The position numbers were made by a program, and so were the translations under genes. Under the pieces are notes generated by a model, which saw only the letters and a program-made list of their open reading frames with translations, made no database searches and was not told where the DNA came from. From Tillus elongatus (taxonomy: Eukaryota > Arthropoda > Insecta > Coleoptera > Cleridae), in contig OZ023266.1 of assembly GCA_964006375.1 (NCBI GenBank), positions 156,681,792 through 156,745,791 of the forward strand: 64,000 nucleotides of DNA. Direction: 5' to 3'. Shown one piece after another: positions 12,271 through 25,772 of the stretch (positions are counted from its first letter, which is position 1; every line of letters begins with the position of its first letter).

Positions 12271-12612
12271 GACCTCTGTGGTTCAGGGGTAAGAACGTGT
12301 GCCTCTGAACCGAAGGGTACTGGGTTCGATCCCAGCCTACTCCTTTCACTTTTTCAGTACAAACTGTAACATTATCATCAACCGAGGTTCTGGCATTGTA
12401 TTTGAGCAAGTTGAATGTCTGCACGTTCTGCCGCCGTCGGTCCCGTGTCAATGCGATTTTGGGCACGTTAAAGATCCCTACCCTCCTTACAGAAAGGTAG
12501 GGGTTCGGCAAAATTTCCAGGATAGTGAGGTGAAACTGCTCCCTGGCGTCGGTGATTGGCCATAGTCGCGGAAATAGGCCGACGTTAAAGAAACAGAACA
12601 CACACACACACA
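12271..12612 (+). mobile_element. tRNA-derived SINE, family 1
   Basis: The head has a pol III A box (TGGTTCAGGGG) and B box (GGTTCGATCCC); the anticodon loop CTCTGAA suggests a tRNA-Gln(CTG) origin. The body carries CATCAACCGAGGTTCTGGCA, GAGCAAGTTGAATGTCTGCA and GGCGTCGGTGATTGGCCATA, and the tail GACGTTAAAGAAA runs into (CA)n. Other copies are at 18347 and 48669. No protein is encoded. Confidence 0.9.
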
Positions 12613-13085
12613 ACTTTGGGTTGTCATTTGTTTCTGAGCTACATATATTAACGTTTGTTTTTATTATGGCCGACAGATTTGATTTTTTGCTCATGTGATA
12701 GCCTATGTAAAGAGCTTTCCAATTATGTACAACATGCTTGAGAAATCTTGTAATTGCACTGCCAATTTTGAAAAAAAGCGTTTTGAGGATAGTAGGCTAT
12801 GAAATCCAATACCAGAAAACAAATGAAAAAAAAAGTGTTCAAAAAGCAGTAGGCCATGGAGTCTAACAATAGACTTCTACTTTTAACATAATTTTCCGTA
12901 ATGATTCACGATAAAAAATATTGTGATTAAATTTACAATACTTAATTAGGTAATAATGGTAGGTAAATTATGTGAAACAGTGTAATAACGAAACCCGGCA
13001 ATAGCAAATAGAAACGTAAACTCCACAAAACAACACAATTAGAAACGGAACTCAACAAATAATAAAATAGAAACTTATAAACACA
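12613..13085. other. No recognisable gene
   Basis: AT-rich sequence; nothing recognised. Confidence 0.4.
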
Positions 13086-13260
13086 CTAAATAGAAAATTG
13101 TTCAATATGGACACCGTTTTGTTCAATGCACTTTATACACCTTTTTGAAACATGCCTGCAAACTCTGGTGAGGGTGTTTTGGTTAATATGATTTATAGCT
13201 TCCGTGATTCTGTTTCGTAATTCATTTATATTTTGTGGTGGATCGATGGAAATCGGCCCA
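13086..13260 (-). pseudogene. Tc1/mariner-like transposase C-terminal fragment
   Basis: The - strand frame reads DPPQNINELRNRITEAINHI, then CIKCIEQNGVHIEQF. This is the normal C-terminal region after the third catalytic aspartate in the group also present at 43138. The catalytic residues are absent. Upstream sequence (after 13260) is a composite repeat, so the element was cut. Confidence 0.8.
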
Positions 13261-13961
13261 GGCTTTCCAGGAAAATTTTGTGTTTTCTTTTGGAAAATTT
13301 TTATATCTCCGGAAATAAAGTAAGACTTTAAAGAAAAAAATTGGGGTTTTCCTCGAAACCCCAAAGTTGCGATTTGAAACGTCAAAATTGGCAGCATTTA
13401 GGCAAAGAACCTGAAACGAATACGGGTTATGTAAAGAAAATGTCGCAAGAAGAGTGTTCTACGAGCCTCTAAGTTTCAGCTTCAACCGTCATTGTCCTTC
13501 ATTTTACTAAAATATTTGAAAATTCATTTCAAATAGACCCTTATTTTGATGCTTTGGTAGTAGTTTTAGTTAAGTTTATGGTTTAACGGTCTATAATTAT
13601 TAACTTAATTTTGTAAAAAAAATTTTTTAATGAGGAGACCGCGACTTTTGAATTTTAAAAAGATTTTTTCAAACGAGTGCAAACTAGGCCACTTAGAATC
13701 TATATTCAGGTTTAGTTTCAGTTTTTATCTGTTTACATATATACAGGGTGGCGCATTTACACGGTAAAGCTCAATATAATTGTTATTACACAACATACGA
13801 AGAAAAAAAAATGTATACGTTAGTTATGGGGTGTTTAGAGCTGCATCTTATAAAATTATTTTAACAATCACAGGTGGCCCATAAGATTTTTTTTCGAACA
13901 TCCCTTATATTATTCATTTTTGCATTTTCCTTCGAAACATGATGCATGTTCGTAAGAAAAA
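13261..13961 (+). repeat. Composite repeat modules
   Basis: 13261-13600 carries the AACGTCAAAATTGGC and GTCCTTCATTTTACT blocks. 13600-13961 carries GAGACCGCGACTTTTGAATT, then TACAGGGTGGCGCATTT, and ends at a TTTTTTTTCGAACATCCC segment. Order and orientation match 28700-29240. Confidence 0.6.
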
Positions 13962-14270
13962 AATTAGGCGCAGTAGGTGCGTTTTTGGTAGCGAATTTTC
14001 GTTGAATGCCTCAAATTTCAATAACTCAATTTCCTGTTAATCTAAGGTTCGTTGGCTAGGAGACCAGTTTTCTCGGAAACATGTTAAGTTTATTTTCGGA
14101 AAATTTTTGTTCATTTTCAAACCATCAGTTATTTTAATAATATATGGCACATTGTTTCTACTATATAAGTTATACCGGTAAACAAATTTATGCCTGCTTG
14201 CATAAGACATATCTGCTGTTAAAAACATTTTTAAGAAAATTCACTTCCATAACGTACTCGCTGGAGAGTT
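13962..14270. repeat. GACGCAGC MITE-like repeat
   Basis: The left end is degraded (GGCGCAGTAGGTGCG). The right end is CTTCCATAACGTACTCGCTGG. It follows the composite module directly, as in other loci. Confidence 0.65.
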
Positions 14271-15030
14271 TTTAAATACAATGTAAGAGAATTCTTATAC
14301 CGTTCAAGCCAGATACATGTATATAATTCATTGAAGTGTGTGCATGTAATAAATAACCAAAATATTTCAAAATTCGTGTAACAAAATATGCATCTTTTTG
14401 TTATGATAACTATGCGCAGGACATCAATAGATAATTTGATATAGTAGGATACCTGTGTAGGGACATGACTATAAATATCTTAGAAGCCCGAAGCCCCTAC
14501 AGTGTGGGAAACACGATAACGTCTATGCTCTCTAGTCAGTCCATTTAACCAGTTGATAACGTCTTGTCTGCCAAGCGTATCAAGTTTATTAGACAAGGGT
14601 TAATAACACACACTGTCTGTTGTCTGAATGAGAGGCTGGGGGTGGGTATAAATTAGAACCCGAGAAGAAAAATACGTGTGTGCCACACGAACAAATGGAT
14701 AGATGTCTGCTAGAGCAGTCAGGAATCATTCTAAGTTAACTAATGTGTGTCTTTTATTTTACCGCTTGTGGGTGATAGAAGAGACTAAAATACACTTACG
14801 GCTTCTTTTACCTAATAGAAACTAATCTGTTGTTGGAAAGGATGTAAGCTTTTAGGGAGAAATGGTACTGATTGCCTCTTGGTCTGTGTTAATTTATGTT
14901 TATACTGCTTCGTTAAGTGAAATCTTGAAAAGTTTAACTAATTGAGACTAATTCTTCGAGCAAATAATGTATTGTAGAAATCTTATTTTTTAAGGTTTCA
15001 CGGAAATTTGAACCAGTATAGGTAAAGAAT
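14271..15030. other. No recognisable gene
   Basis: No coding or repeat similarity recognised. Confidence 0.4.
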
Positions 15031-15032
15031 AG

Positions 15033-15720
<688 letters not shown>

Positions 15721-15731
15721 TCTGGCATTAA

Positions 15732-16136
15732 TTATTTCTTATTGTTTGTTTGTTGAATGTAGTATTGTTCCCAGATTTCCAATTTCTTGTGGTCTTTAAC
15801 ATGTTTCATTAGTTGTAATTGGGTGATTTGTGATTGGTGTTTTGTGTTGTGAATGTGTGTAGCTACGTTTGATTTGTAGCTAGGTATGTGGATTTTATCT
15901 AATGCTGTTATATGTTCCTTGAATATTCCGTTTAATTCATGTGGGTTGTGTTCTTGTTTTTTATTTATTTTGTTTATTATTTTGTTCTTGGTTTTGTAGC
16001 TCACTTTTAAGTCATATTGTTTGAGTGTTTGTATTATTTTTGATGTAGTGGTTATAAGTGAATGTTGTGTATTTTGTGTTTGTTTCTGGTGTTTTGTTTT
16101 CGGTTTTGTAAGATTCTGGCGCTTAATGCTTACCAC
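15732..16136 (-). pseudogene. Penelope-like GIY-YIG endonuclease remnant (copy A1)
   Basis: One open - strand frame reads KKQEHNPHELNGI, then jumps to FKEHITALDK, SYKSNVATHIHNTKHQ, QLQLMKH and LEIWEQYYIQQ. These are the GIY start and the C-terminal half of a Penelope GIY-YIG domain. About 22 residues are missing between GI and FKEH, including the second Tyr of YIG and the catalytic Arg. Copy A3 at 16740 keeps that stretch but lacks the later one. The RT domain is absent. Confidence 0.75.
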
Positions 16137-16456
16137 AGGCTTTCTCCGTTTGTAAGAGAAGACGTTTGAACTGCGATATTACCAGCAGAGTTCCCCTGTC
16201 TCCACACTCGCGCGCGTGTTTCTGGCGCTTAGTGCTTAACATATGCTCGTTCCGCTAGTGAGGGAGGACGTTTGAACCGCGATATTACCAGCAGAGTGCT
16301 CCTGTCTCCACACTCGCGCGCCTGTTTCTTGCGCTTAGTGCTTAACGCAGGCTCTTTCCCCTAGTGAGAGAGGACGTTTGAACCGCGATATTACCAGTAG
16401 AGTTCCCCTGTCTCCACACTCGCACGCGTGTTTCTGGCTCTTAGTGCTCAACACAG
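16110..16456 (+). repeat. 106-bp tandem repeat, about 3.3 units
   Basis: Units begin near 16111, 16217, 16322 and 16429 with TTTCTGGCGCTTAGTGCTTA-like sequence. Each holds GTTTGAACCGCGATATTACC and CTGTCTCCACACTCGCGCG. The last unit is cut by the tRNA-His fragment. Confidence 0.85.
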
Positions 16457-16710
<254 letters not shown>

Positions 16711-16739
16711 AAATAACACCAACAATATGACATAAAAAT

Positions 16740-17200
16740 GAGCTACAAGGCTTATAATAAACAAAATAAATGAAAAACAAGAGCACAACCCACATAAATT
16801 AAGCGGAATATATCAAATAGAATGTAGCGCATGCAATAAAATATATAGGAATGACAAAAAATCAATAGAAACAAGATTCAAGGAACATAAAACAGCGATA
16901 TATGAAATCTGGGAACAGTACTCAAGAAACAAACAATAAGAAACAATTAATCCCAGAACAAATCCAAGTGCAAACATTTAAACAAAACTTAATAAAAGCC
17001 ATACAAATATGAAACAAGAAACAGATAAAATGGACACAGATCGAAAACACAGCCAATCAAACAACTGTAAACCGATCAATAGAAGCTGAACACGCAGGCG
17101 TCACGCACAATCTTAGAAATAGAACACACAGGAACGATCAGAATCAGTAACGTGCTGATGATGAACTAGGAAGGTTAGAAACTGCTGTTATGTATAGTTT
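16740..17200 (+). pseudogene. Penelope-like GIY-YIG remnant with hammerhead (copy A3)
   Basis: The + strand frame reads EKQEHNPHKLSGIYQIECSA, CNKIYRNDKKSIETRFKEH, then IYEIWEQYSRN. GIY is kept, YIG is mutated to YRN, and the following Arg is present. The stretch between FKEH and EIWEQY is deleted. A spacer similar to copy A1 leads to the hammerhead at 17151. Confidence 0.75.
17151..17194 (+). ncRNA. Hammerhead ribozyme motif, family A copy 3 (decayed 3' side)
   Basis: CGTG (17151-17154), intact CTGATGA (17155-17161), a weakened stem II (GAACT/GGTTA) and intact GAAAC (17178-17182). The cleavage triplet is GTT, and the following ATGT no longer pairs with stem I. Confidence 0.65.
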
Positions 17201-18346
17201 ATTGATCGACCACTTTACAAAATATGCCAACAAAAAAGTGGGAATAACTTTTCGGTAAACAAGCAGTGAAAGGCCGGGTACCTGCAGAGAATATAGAATA
17301 TAAACACACTTGCAGCCGTCAAACGTTCAGAATTTTTCATGATCTGTTGACGCTAACTACTGAAAGGATCGTCACGTCTGTTTAAAAATGTATTGTGTTG
17401 ATTAGAGTTCTCCAAGTGTACTTATCAGTGCACATCACAGGTTTCAATCTCCACTTAATGTACAATCAGCTATAATATATGGTAGTTCGTCGCAAAAACA
17501 CTTTTGGACGCATCTAATTCCAGAAATTGTTAAATGTCATATATTTCTTATCAGTTTAAGATTCCTTTGATCTGTTTCCAAAATATTTGTGTCAAATATA
17601 ATATAATTTGACGTTTAGTTATATTAATCAGATTTAGAACATTCAACATGTTCTATATTTTAGATGATTAAGTATTTATCGGGGGGGCATATAAATTACA
17701 TATATTAAATCAAGATGAATGTGTTCTGTAATAGCGAAAAAATGACGATGGGGAAAACGGATTCCGCAAGATCAGAAATGACGAATGTTTAGTTGAAGAG
17801 AGCGTACGTTTAGCAGTCGAAACAAGCTGTAATGTCATTTATAATCTCCAGTGAAACATGAATAAAACAATATAAACACCACATAACATTCCACACTGGC
17901 CAGAATAATTAGCCTGTCATACGTCATGATCATTGCACTCGTGAATGTTGATTTCTGGCGAATGTAGACTTGAAATGACACCTTTAGAACTTTTTATGAA
18001 CGGTGAATACCTACAACCTCAGCCAGTGACGTACTATGCAAATTTGGAACCCTTTGGTATATGCACAAAATATTACGGATACTTTTATCAAGCTAAAATC
18101 AATCGTTTTCGAAATATTTCCGATTTTGAAAGTACCTTTAGTAATATAATACCAGCAAGGTTTAAGTTTGTCACTGGCAGAGAAATGACACATTAAATAT
18201 GAACACAAAATACATTGTGAAAACACTTGCTGGGTGATAAAAAAAACATCAACATTAAATGAGCTCTAAAAAATGTTTGTTTATTTAAAAATATGAGTTA
18301 TGCGTTTTTACTTTGTTAAGTTATATGAGAGATAATTTTTAATTAA
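17201..18346. other. No recognisable gene
   Basis: The open frame at 17945-18196 (83 codons) shows no motif I recognise. No known repeat family was seen. Confidence 0.4.
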
Positions 18347-18692
18347 GAGCATTGGTGGTCCAGTGGTGAGAACGTGTGCCTCTGGACCAAGGGTACTGGG
18401 TTCGATTGCCTGGCTTTCCCCTTCACTTTATCAGTACATACTGTAAAATTAACATCAACCGAGGTTGTGACATTGTGCTTGAGCAAGTTGAATATATCCA
18501 CGACCCTCCCTTCGGATGGGGGCGTAAAGCCGTCGGGTCCGTGTACCATGCGATGTAGATCACGTTAAATATCCCTGCCCTTCTTACAGAAAGCCGGGGA
18601 TTCGGCGAAATTTCCAGGATAGTGAGGTAAAACTGCTCTCTGGCGTCGATAATTGTCCATAGTCGCGGAAATAGACCGTCGTTAAAGAAAGG
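18347..18692 (+). mobile_element. tRNA-derived SINE, family 1
   Basis: A box region TGGTCCAGTGGTGAGA and B box GGTTCGATTGC (degraded). The body has ATCAACCGAGGTTGTGACAT and the tail GACCGTCGTTAAAGAAA. Same order as the copies at 12271 and 48669. Confidence 0.9.
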
Positions 18693-18834
18693 AATAAAAC
18701 GACTGACAGATTCAATTGTGATAACTTGCAAATAAAGGTATACTTATTCTTCTCTTTTTATTCCCCCCCTTTTTAATAATGCACTTTTCTTGGTCACAGC
18801 ATTTATGTTATAACTAATCTTTTTCGCCATACTT

Positions 18835-19010
18835 GACAGTGGTATCCTACAGGGTTCAGTTCTCGGTCCGATAGTTTTTATTATATACGTATCTGATTTA
18901 CTGATCTTCTTTCTGGTGAATATTTATTATTCTCTGATGACACGCACATTTATTCTAATATCTTGAATGATTATGTCAGTCTTCAGAAATATGAATGGTG
19001 CGTTGACTAA
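18835..19010 (+). pseudogene. Reverse transcriptase fragment
   Basis: Translation near 18836 gives DSGILQGSVLGPIVFIIYVS, the RT palm block. Further on, the catalytic box is out of frame. It is a diverged relative of 19375-19640. Confidence 0.65.
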
Positions 19011-19374
19011 GTCTTTGCTCCGGCTTTGGATAGGGTTCCACATATAACTTTTTTTGTTAAAGTTTGCAGATTATGATGAACTCAGAAACATACCTCGGAT
19101 GCAAAGATTCACATTGTACATGAAAAGAGATTTATTAAATAAACAAAACAGTTTCTAGTTATAAAGTTTCTGAAGTACTTGACAGTTATATAATTCAAGT
19201 TAACCTTAAGATCACATGTAATTTTATGTTCTTAATTGTAGAACTTGTTGCGAGTACAAATGTATTGTTTTGAGTTTGTGAATAAAGGATATTAAAAAGG
19301 GGGGAACTCCTTGAGTGCTGATCTGATATCCTTGCAGAAAGAACTTCTTGGATGATAATTGAATCCGATATACT

Positions 19375-19640
19375 TCGCTCTAGTTTCAGTTGACAGTGGT
19401 ATCCTGCAAGGTTCAGTTCTTGGTCCGATAGTTTTTCGTATCTACGTATCTGACTCACCTGATCTTCTTTCTCCTGGATACTTATTCTTGGCCGATAATA
19501 TGCAGATTTATGCAAATCATTTAAATAGTGACGTCAGTTTTCAGAAATATTTGCTTACTATCTGTGAATGGTTGTTGAGTGGCTTGTACCACTTAATATT
19601 AATAAATGTGAGCTACTTCATATTGGGAACTGAAATCGTC
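19375..19640 (+). pseudogene. Reverse transcriptase fragment
   Basis: Reads DSGILQGSVLGPIVFRIYVS, then FLADNMQIYANHLN where (Y/F)ADDTxIY is expected, so the catalytic Asp pair is AD-N. It is a non-LTR RT remnant similar to the piece at 18835. Only about 90 codons are recognisable. Confidence 0.75.
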
Positions 19641-19689
19641 ATCGCCCAACATAGATTGAACAGTTGTTGCATTCGTTTATTATTTTCCT

Positions 19690-20060
19690 TTTTTTTTGGG
19701 GCTCGTCCGCGGCCTTGCCGCCTCGATAGCACTGCAACCTTTGGTTGATTGTGCATACCCTTAGTCTTACTCCACCTATTCCAAAATCATTGTGCCTTGA
19801 ACTAGTCTGCACAGCGATTGGTAGGGTGAAGTTTTATATTGCTCTGTCTCCGGTCTAGACTGACCGTAGATCAGTTGTCCTTTGCGGTCCAGAGCTTTAC
19901 ACTCCCACAAGATGTGCTGGGTTGATTCCTCCCCCTCGCCGCAGAGTCTGCATGCGAGGTCCCTTTTTAACCGCCTCATTATGCAGGTGTTTCTTGACGG
20001 CCATGTGTCCCTGTTGTGTTTCTGAGCTGTCCTCTGCTAAGATTTAGCAGCTTCACAGCT
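19690..20060 (-). pseudogene. Non-LTR element 3' end: C-terminal Cys/His motif
   Basis: The - strand frame (19776-19979) reads LKRDLACRLCGEGEESTQHI, then LWECKALDRKG. A C-x2-C-x8-H-x4-C pattern follows the RNase H domain in R1/I-type and related non-LTR elements. The downstream 3' UTR (about 19700-19760, GGGCTCGTCCGCGGCCTTGC) is repeated at 36140. 5' parts are missing. Confidence 0.7.
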
Positions 20061-21149
20061 CTCTTTGAACTGGGTCCGTCAATTATTGACTTCCCATGTC
20101 TTATTATTTTCCTTACCTTCACCAGTAATCTTTCGTGATCGCCGCATTTTGTTTTCTTCTGTCCGTAAATCTGACCAGTGGCTTTTAGTTTGTATAATGT
20201 TTATCAGGATGTAAGAATAACAATAATGATTGCCTTTACTCACAAACCCACCCACTTCACAAGTATAAAGTAAACTATAAAATAAACATTGAATTGAGTA
20301 TGTGAAAGGGCAGAGTTCAGAGGAAAGGTGCCATAAAGTGGCACCTCCCTCTGTTGTTCCACTCAACGCACTCCAAAATTACACTGAGCAGTAGACACAT
20401 CTCTTATATCGTACTAAATATACGATAACATAATAATACTACTTCACCTCCTTACCCTTCCCTCCCTTTCACAGGTATATGCTCCAGAATATACCCAATC
20501 CAGTCAAAAACTCTATTTGGCATAATCAGGTTTAAACCACGGATTGAAAAACCGTACCAAACAGATGTTTCCTAAATTTTTGTCTGTTACACGTTCTAAC
20601 TTCATAACCAAATTCATTGCATACTTTCTACACTCTATACGTAATAGCTATATCGCCATTTTAAAATACATTTTGAATAGCTTGATTCATTCTAAACAAA
20701 AAAAAAGGTGTGCAATTTTTTTCCCTAAATTTAACGATTTCTGGAGAAAAAAAAATATTTAAATTTAATAGCATAGCATAGTTTGCATAGGTTGACATTT
20801 TGTAATTATACAAAATATGATTTGGATACCAAAATAAAGATATAATTTTTTAAAACGAACTATGTATTTAAAATTAATAACTAATAAAAATCAGAATAAA
20901 TGTTGAAAATGATAACCTTAAGCCATTACAAAAAAGTCTACACACTACGTATTGGATTAAAAATTCCAGGATAATCTTTGATTACCCTACACAAACATGA
21001 CATTTTCTCATGAAATTCAAGACTGGGATTGATCGTGGAGGGATAAAAAATCAATTTTCTTTCTAATTAAGACCCCAAATGTATGTCATGGAAAACTGTC
21101 TGAGGAAAGTAGATTATCACAGCGACGTGGAAGTTATGATTCAGTGTGT
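20061..21149. other. No recognisable gene
   Basis: Low-complexity AT-rich sequence. Open frames at 20079 (-) and 20544 (+) have no motif. Confidence 0.4.
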
Positions 21150-21365
21150 AGCACTATTTCTTAAAACGCCAAGGCGACGATTGAAACGTCAAAATTGGCG
21201 ATTTTTAAACAAGGATTTTGAAACGAACGTGATTTATGGAGAATATGTGATACAAGAAGTCTTAAATTTCTATCCCAACCGCTATTATTCTTTATTTGAT
21301 TTAAGGATTTGCAGAAAATTAATTAAAAACGGCCCTTTCTGTGATGTTTTGGCCCGAGCCTAAAT
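21150..21365 (+). repeat. Composite repeat module, diverged
   Basis: GAAACGTCAAAATTGGCGAT and following blocks align with 1880-2060 and 13370-13560. Open frame 21079-21363 overlaps it and is probably incidental. Confidence 0.5.
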
Positions 21366-24300
21366 TGCAGAGTTTGTGATTGAAAAGTGTTCTATGTAAT
21401 GTGTTACAAAATAAATTTGAAAAGATCCTCCCTTTAGTCGGTGAATCGGTAAACGAACCATATTTATTTATTTATTTTGATACCAACGTGGTTGCCCCCA
21501 AAATAGGATCACATACAGAGTATACAAATACAAATATAGCAGTGATAACAAAAACATCATTCATTATCCTAAAAACAAATCAAAACAATATTTAATTTAA
21601 TCTGTAAATACAATACGCACACACTTGTGCACACACTTATAATATGGAGGGAAATAAAGAATCAAGAAATCAAAAAAATCAAGGCAGCAACAATAGTCGG
21701 ACTTTCAGAGCGTTTTTATACCCGAGCAATGAGCCACTGAACATGTTGATGGCTGAGAACTCATTACCCGCTCTCAACATTCTTGACAGCGGCGAAGTAA
21801 TAACCAGTAATAAAATCCCGTTGCATATGGTTTTCAAAAACTTTTTTTTTTCAAATTTTCTATTAATCTAGAACCAAGTATAGTATGTTAGAAAGCTTTG
21901 ATAAATACAACGTGTGTACCGAATCTAATCAAACCAACATCATTATTTTCGAAAATACAATTTTTTTCAACTTGGATTTTTGTGATTTGAACAAGTTTTA
22001 TGAAAATTTGCTGCAATAATACACTTGCTACGTCCAGACTTTTTTTATAGCCAGTCAAGATAAATCTATGTCTAATGGGCATTCAATCCATCATTCAATA
22101 TCTTTCCATCTAATGTCAGAATCGTCAAGTCGCGATATAGACGATTTACTACGTCCCTGGGTGATCTTGCTTTCATTCGCGAAAAACGTCTGCATTCCAT
22201 CGTGTCTGTCTAGAAAGAGAGACGAGACCAGGGGCCAGTGGACCCAGAGGAACATTCTTCTCTGACCTAAGCGGAGGGTTCACTTTCAACATTATAAAAA
22301 ACATCGTAAATTTCGCACTGCACAAATAAAATATTTTTGCCTGACACATCTATAATAGGATTGTGCGCCGCCAGTCTAATTTTTAGCATATTTTAATAAG
22401 AAAACTAGTTCTCGGCCTAGAAGTAAGGAGGTGAACGTGGCAAGCAAACTGACAGGTCTTTCTGTGGATTTCAGCAGCATAATTAATACGTCATATAAAG
22501 ATGTGAGGAATATCTTGATTCATAATTAGATCGGTGTCGACAAACTGCCCACTGGGCGTGGCACTGTCCAGCTGTGTTTTTCTTTGCTCATTTTAATTTT
22601 ATAGTTAATAATCACTATAAAAAACATCATATTTAAAACATATTTTAATAACTTCTATAGCATTAGTAACGCGATGTCCTACAAGGCAAAGAAGTGTGGG
22701 TTGTGATGTCTTTTGATTAAATTATCTAGGTTCAAAGCTCTTAAATAACTTTAAAAGTAGTAAATTGTGGCAGCATAGCTGATATATGCAGAGCTTCAGT
22801 TGGGTGGTGCTGAATCAGATGTTTGTCCATTAGAGGCTTCCGTCTAAAAGCCCACACAGAACACGTGCGTGTAAAGTGTAAACCCTCCAAAAATCATTGA
22901 TTGGAGGTACAAATACTACTAAAACGTGGCATTAGGTTCAATTTTATAATGCTGGTTAAAAATCAATTAAAATATCCGGGCTGTTTGGCCAGTCGCATTC
23001 AATAGAAGTTTTGAGTTTTAGCGCGAATTCGAAGGGCCAAATTTAGGTTTGGCCATAAGCGATTATGCGAATTGCACTCTTGGTTATACCGGAAGTACCA
23101 TGATCATCGAATTCTACATCAAATCTGATGAAGGCATCATACGTCAAAATTGGGACGTTTACGAGTTAATTCGACTTTCGACATTTTTTCAAAATGTCAC
23201 TACTATGTTTCATATATATCCACTACTAATCAAGGTCGATGATCCTACCTTGGTGAAGAGACTGAGAAGGCTTGGTTCTAAGTAAAGCCCGGTTAATGTT
23301 TTCAGTAATTTATACAGAGCGTTCTACACTAAGCACCCAGCTTGAGCAACGTCTTTCATTCGTGACTTGATAATTTCAAATCGAACATCGCATATTTTTT
23401 CTACTTGGTCTTATTGCCCATTAAAATCTCTTTGGAATTTGTTAACACTTGACTCTACCTATTTCTTAACATTTCCGATATATATTCATTTTTCTTATTA
23501 TGTTGCAGACATTCAGATATCTGAGCGTACCTAGTTACCTGTGACCGGGTATGTCAAAAACAGATTGAATTAAATTGACACTCCCTAGGACATTTCATGA
23601 TAACAACTTATTGGTAATTTTTTTGTTATAAAAAGTTTATCTTCAGAGTTTTGGCAAATGGCAACACCGCTGCTTGTTTATTGTGTCATATTTTTTTGGC
23701 CTGTTCGTTCGAAGTTTGATTTGGAGCATTTGTAAGCAATAGCAGTGTTACCCTGATATATCTGCCTGACCTTGTCTAACATTATAGGCACCCATTCAGA
23801 GGCAATTTCAGGTTATATCGTAAATTATTTATTTTTATTTGGTTATAACTCAAAATTTACTGAACCGATTAAGTTCAAAATTGGTAGAGAGAACTACTTG
23901 TACGATATCTACATGCGTGTAAAGTTTTTGTTTCATACTTCTAGTAATTTGAAAGATATTGCATTTTCAAACAATGTTTCACATGTTTTCCTAAAAGTAT
24001 TTGATTGTCAAAACTGTGTAACGAACTCATTCAAGCTATTAAAAAAATTAAGGTAATTGCCAATTTCACTGAGTGGGAAGAAAATACCTGCGATATTGCA
24101 TTAGAGAAAACCCGCATTAAACAAGACATCGAAATTATGTGTTTTCCGCTCGATTTTTGACAATCTTCGGTGTTATAAGTTCTATGACGGGAAACTTAAA
24201 TTGTCAGAGCTATTTGTTGGAAATTCTCAGAAAGGCAGTAACTAATTTTGTTGAAAATTTGCCAGTTAATACATTATTTAGTTGTTGGTATCAACTAAAC

Positions 24301-25034
24301 GGATTTCACTTATGCTAGAGTGAGATGTATCAGGAATAAAATAGGACTTGTATTATTAATCGGGGAAGTGTGACACAAACTTACCTTTGGAAAATTTATG
24401 AAACTGTTTAAATTTGAGATACATATGTTGCGAAGTTGCATTCATTTATTATTTTAAAAACATTGTTATGCACTCAGTTCCAATAATTGATCATCAGTAT
24501 ATTACAAAAGCAAATGCTTGTGAACTTCTTAGATTTGAAAAGAAGAACAAGTTAATTTGACACAAGGGTATTATGAATGTGTGACAAAAGCTCTTCAATC
24601 TACCTAAAAGATGTGAGAGAGAAAAAGAATACTTGCCAGTTTTTTTCGAAAAAATGTCTTGCCACTGCTTTTAAGTGGTGTATTGTATGGGTTGTTTTTG
24701 TATAAAAGCTGTTCGTATCTGACCACAGGAGTATTTGAATGTATTTGTGTTATTCTTTATTTTCGTGTTTTTCGTTTTCGTTTCATTTATCTTATTAATA
24801 TGGCTTTTGTAATGGAAAACATTTTTGTGGACTGTTGGCTGGATTATTGAGCTTTTGTTACATGTAGATTGGTGCAACAAAAATGTTCTTGCTCTACGAT
24901 TCTATATGTTAGGTTAGTTTTGGTTTGCTGTTTAAGGTCATGCAAAGACTGTTCTTAATTTTAGAATGAGAATTAGTCTCGGACAAGTTTAACTTAAGCG
25001 ATTACTAATTCTTGTTTACATTCAGGAAACACTG
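21366..25034. other. Mostly unique AT-rich DNA with one repeat end
   Basis: A right end of the GACGCAGC family lies at about 22000-22042 (ACACTTGCTACGTCCAGAC). A faint relative of the GATAACTCAAAA module lies near 23845. Open frames at 21644, 22068, 23049, 23772 and 24659 have no recognisable domain, so I do not call them genes. Confidence 0.4.
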
Positions 25035-25265
25035 TAAATTGATTTCATTGATTGTTATTGCCCTTACTTGGTGAAACTTGTCCATACTGCATACAGACTT
25101 GGAGACTACTTCTCTGGCTTCACTGTTGGTTTTTGTAGGTGAAGGACGTAGCCAGCGCGTAAGCTAACTGGAGCAAGTGGCCCTTCGAATTCTGGAAGTT
25201 CTAGGATGTACTTCAATGCTTCTGTGACTATAGTTTCGCTGCTTGACAGCATTTGTAATACTGTA
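25035..25265 (+). repeat. Single-arm copy of the foldback family
   Basis: GTTATTGCCCTTACTTGGTG, GTAGGTGAAGGACGTAGCC, GCGTAAGCTAACTGGAGCAA: matches the left arm of 2118-2491 without the inverted right arm. Confidence 0.65.
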
Positions 25266-25489
25266 AATTGAACCAATTACATGTTGTTTTTTGTGCCTGT
25301 TAATCTTGTAAATAAAATTTTTATTATTACCACCTGTTTACTAAAAAAAAAATTAAAAATCCTTAAATTCGTTTTTTGCTAATATCTTCGGAACTAAGTG
25401 GAATCTTCTAGATCTGATAATCAATTTGTAGTCAACTTGATATTATACACATTCAGGTTGACTTAAGCGTTTTTCTGCCTCTCACGATA

Positions 25490-25566
25490 GGTACATAGGT
25501 TATACTGTGAAAGTATATAGGTTATATTGAGAATGTATATAGGTTATGTTAAAGTATATAGGTTAT
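25490..25566 (+). repeat. TATAGGTTAT minisatellite, left block
   Basis: About four units of roughly 20-22 bp (GTATATAGGTTATATTG). The same repeat resumes at 26292-26350 beyond the retrozyme array. Confidence 0.75.
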
Positions 25567-25772
25567 CACTGAGTGAGTGGTGGACGTGCCGCCACCTAGT
25601 TGCCGAACCAAGTAGTATGTCGTCACGCCAGCTTCAAATAACACAAAGTGTTGAAAAATAGAGCCTGTATACAACCAACTAACAATTTAGTAAATTGTCA
25701 GCCCTGACCCATTTCTACCCTAATATAGAGACAAAGTATGTAAGGCTAGATGCGTTCTCGCCACAATTAAAA

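Noticed and set aside
12254..12694. 146-codon open frame (-)
   Set aside because: Lies across a SINE on the opposite strand; explained by the repeat. The same applies to frames over the SINE copies near 18.4 kb and 48.7 kb.
17945..18196. 83-codon open frame
   Set aside because: No recognisable domain, no conserved partner in the window, and a length expected by chance.
21079..21363. 94-codon open frame
   Set aside because: Overlaps a diverged composite-repeat module that is not coding in its other copies.
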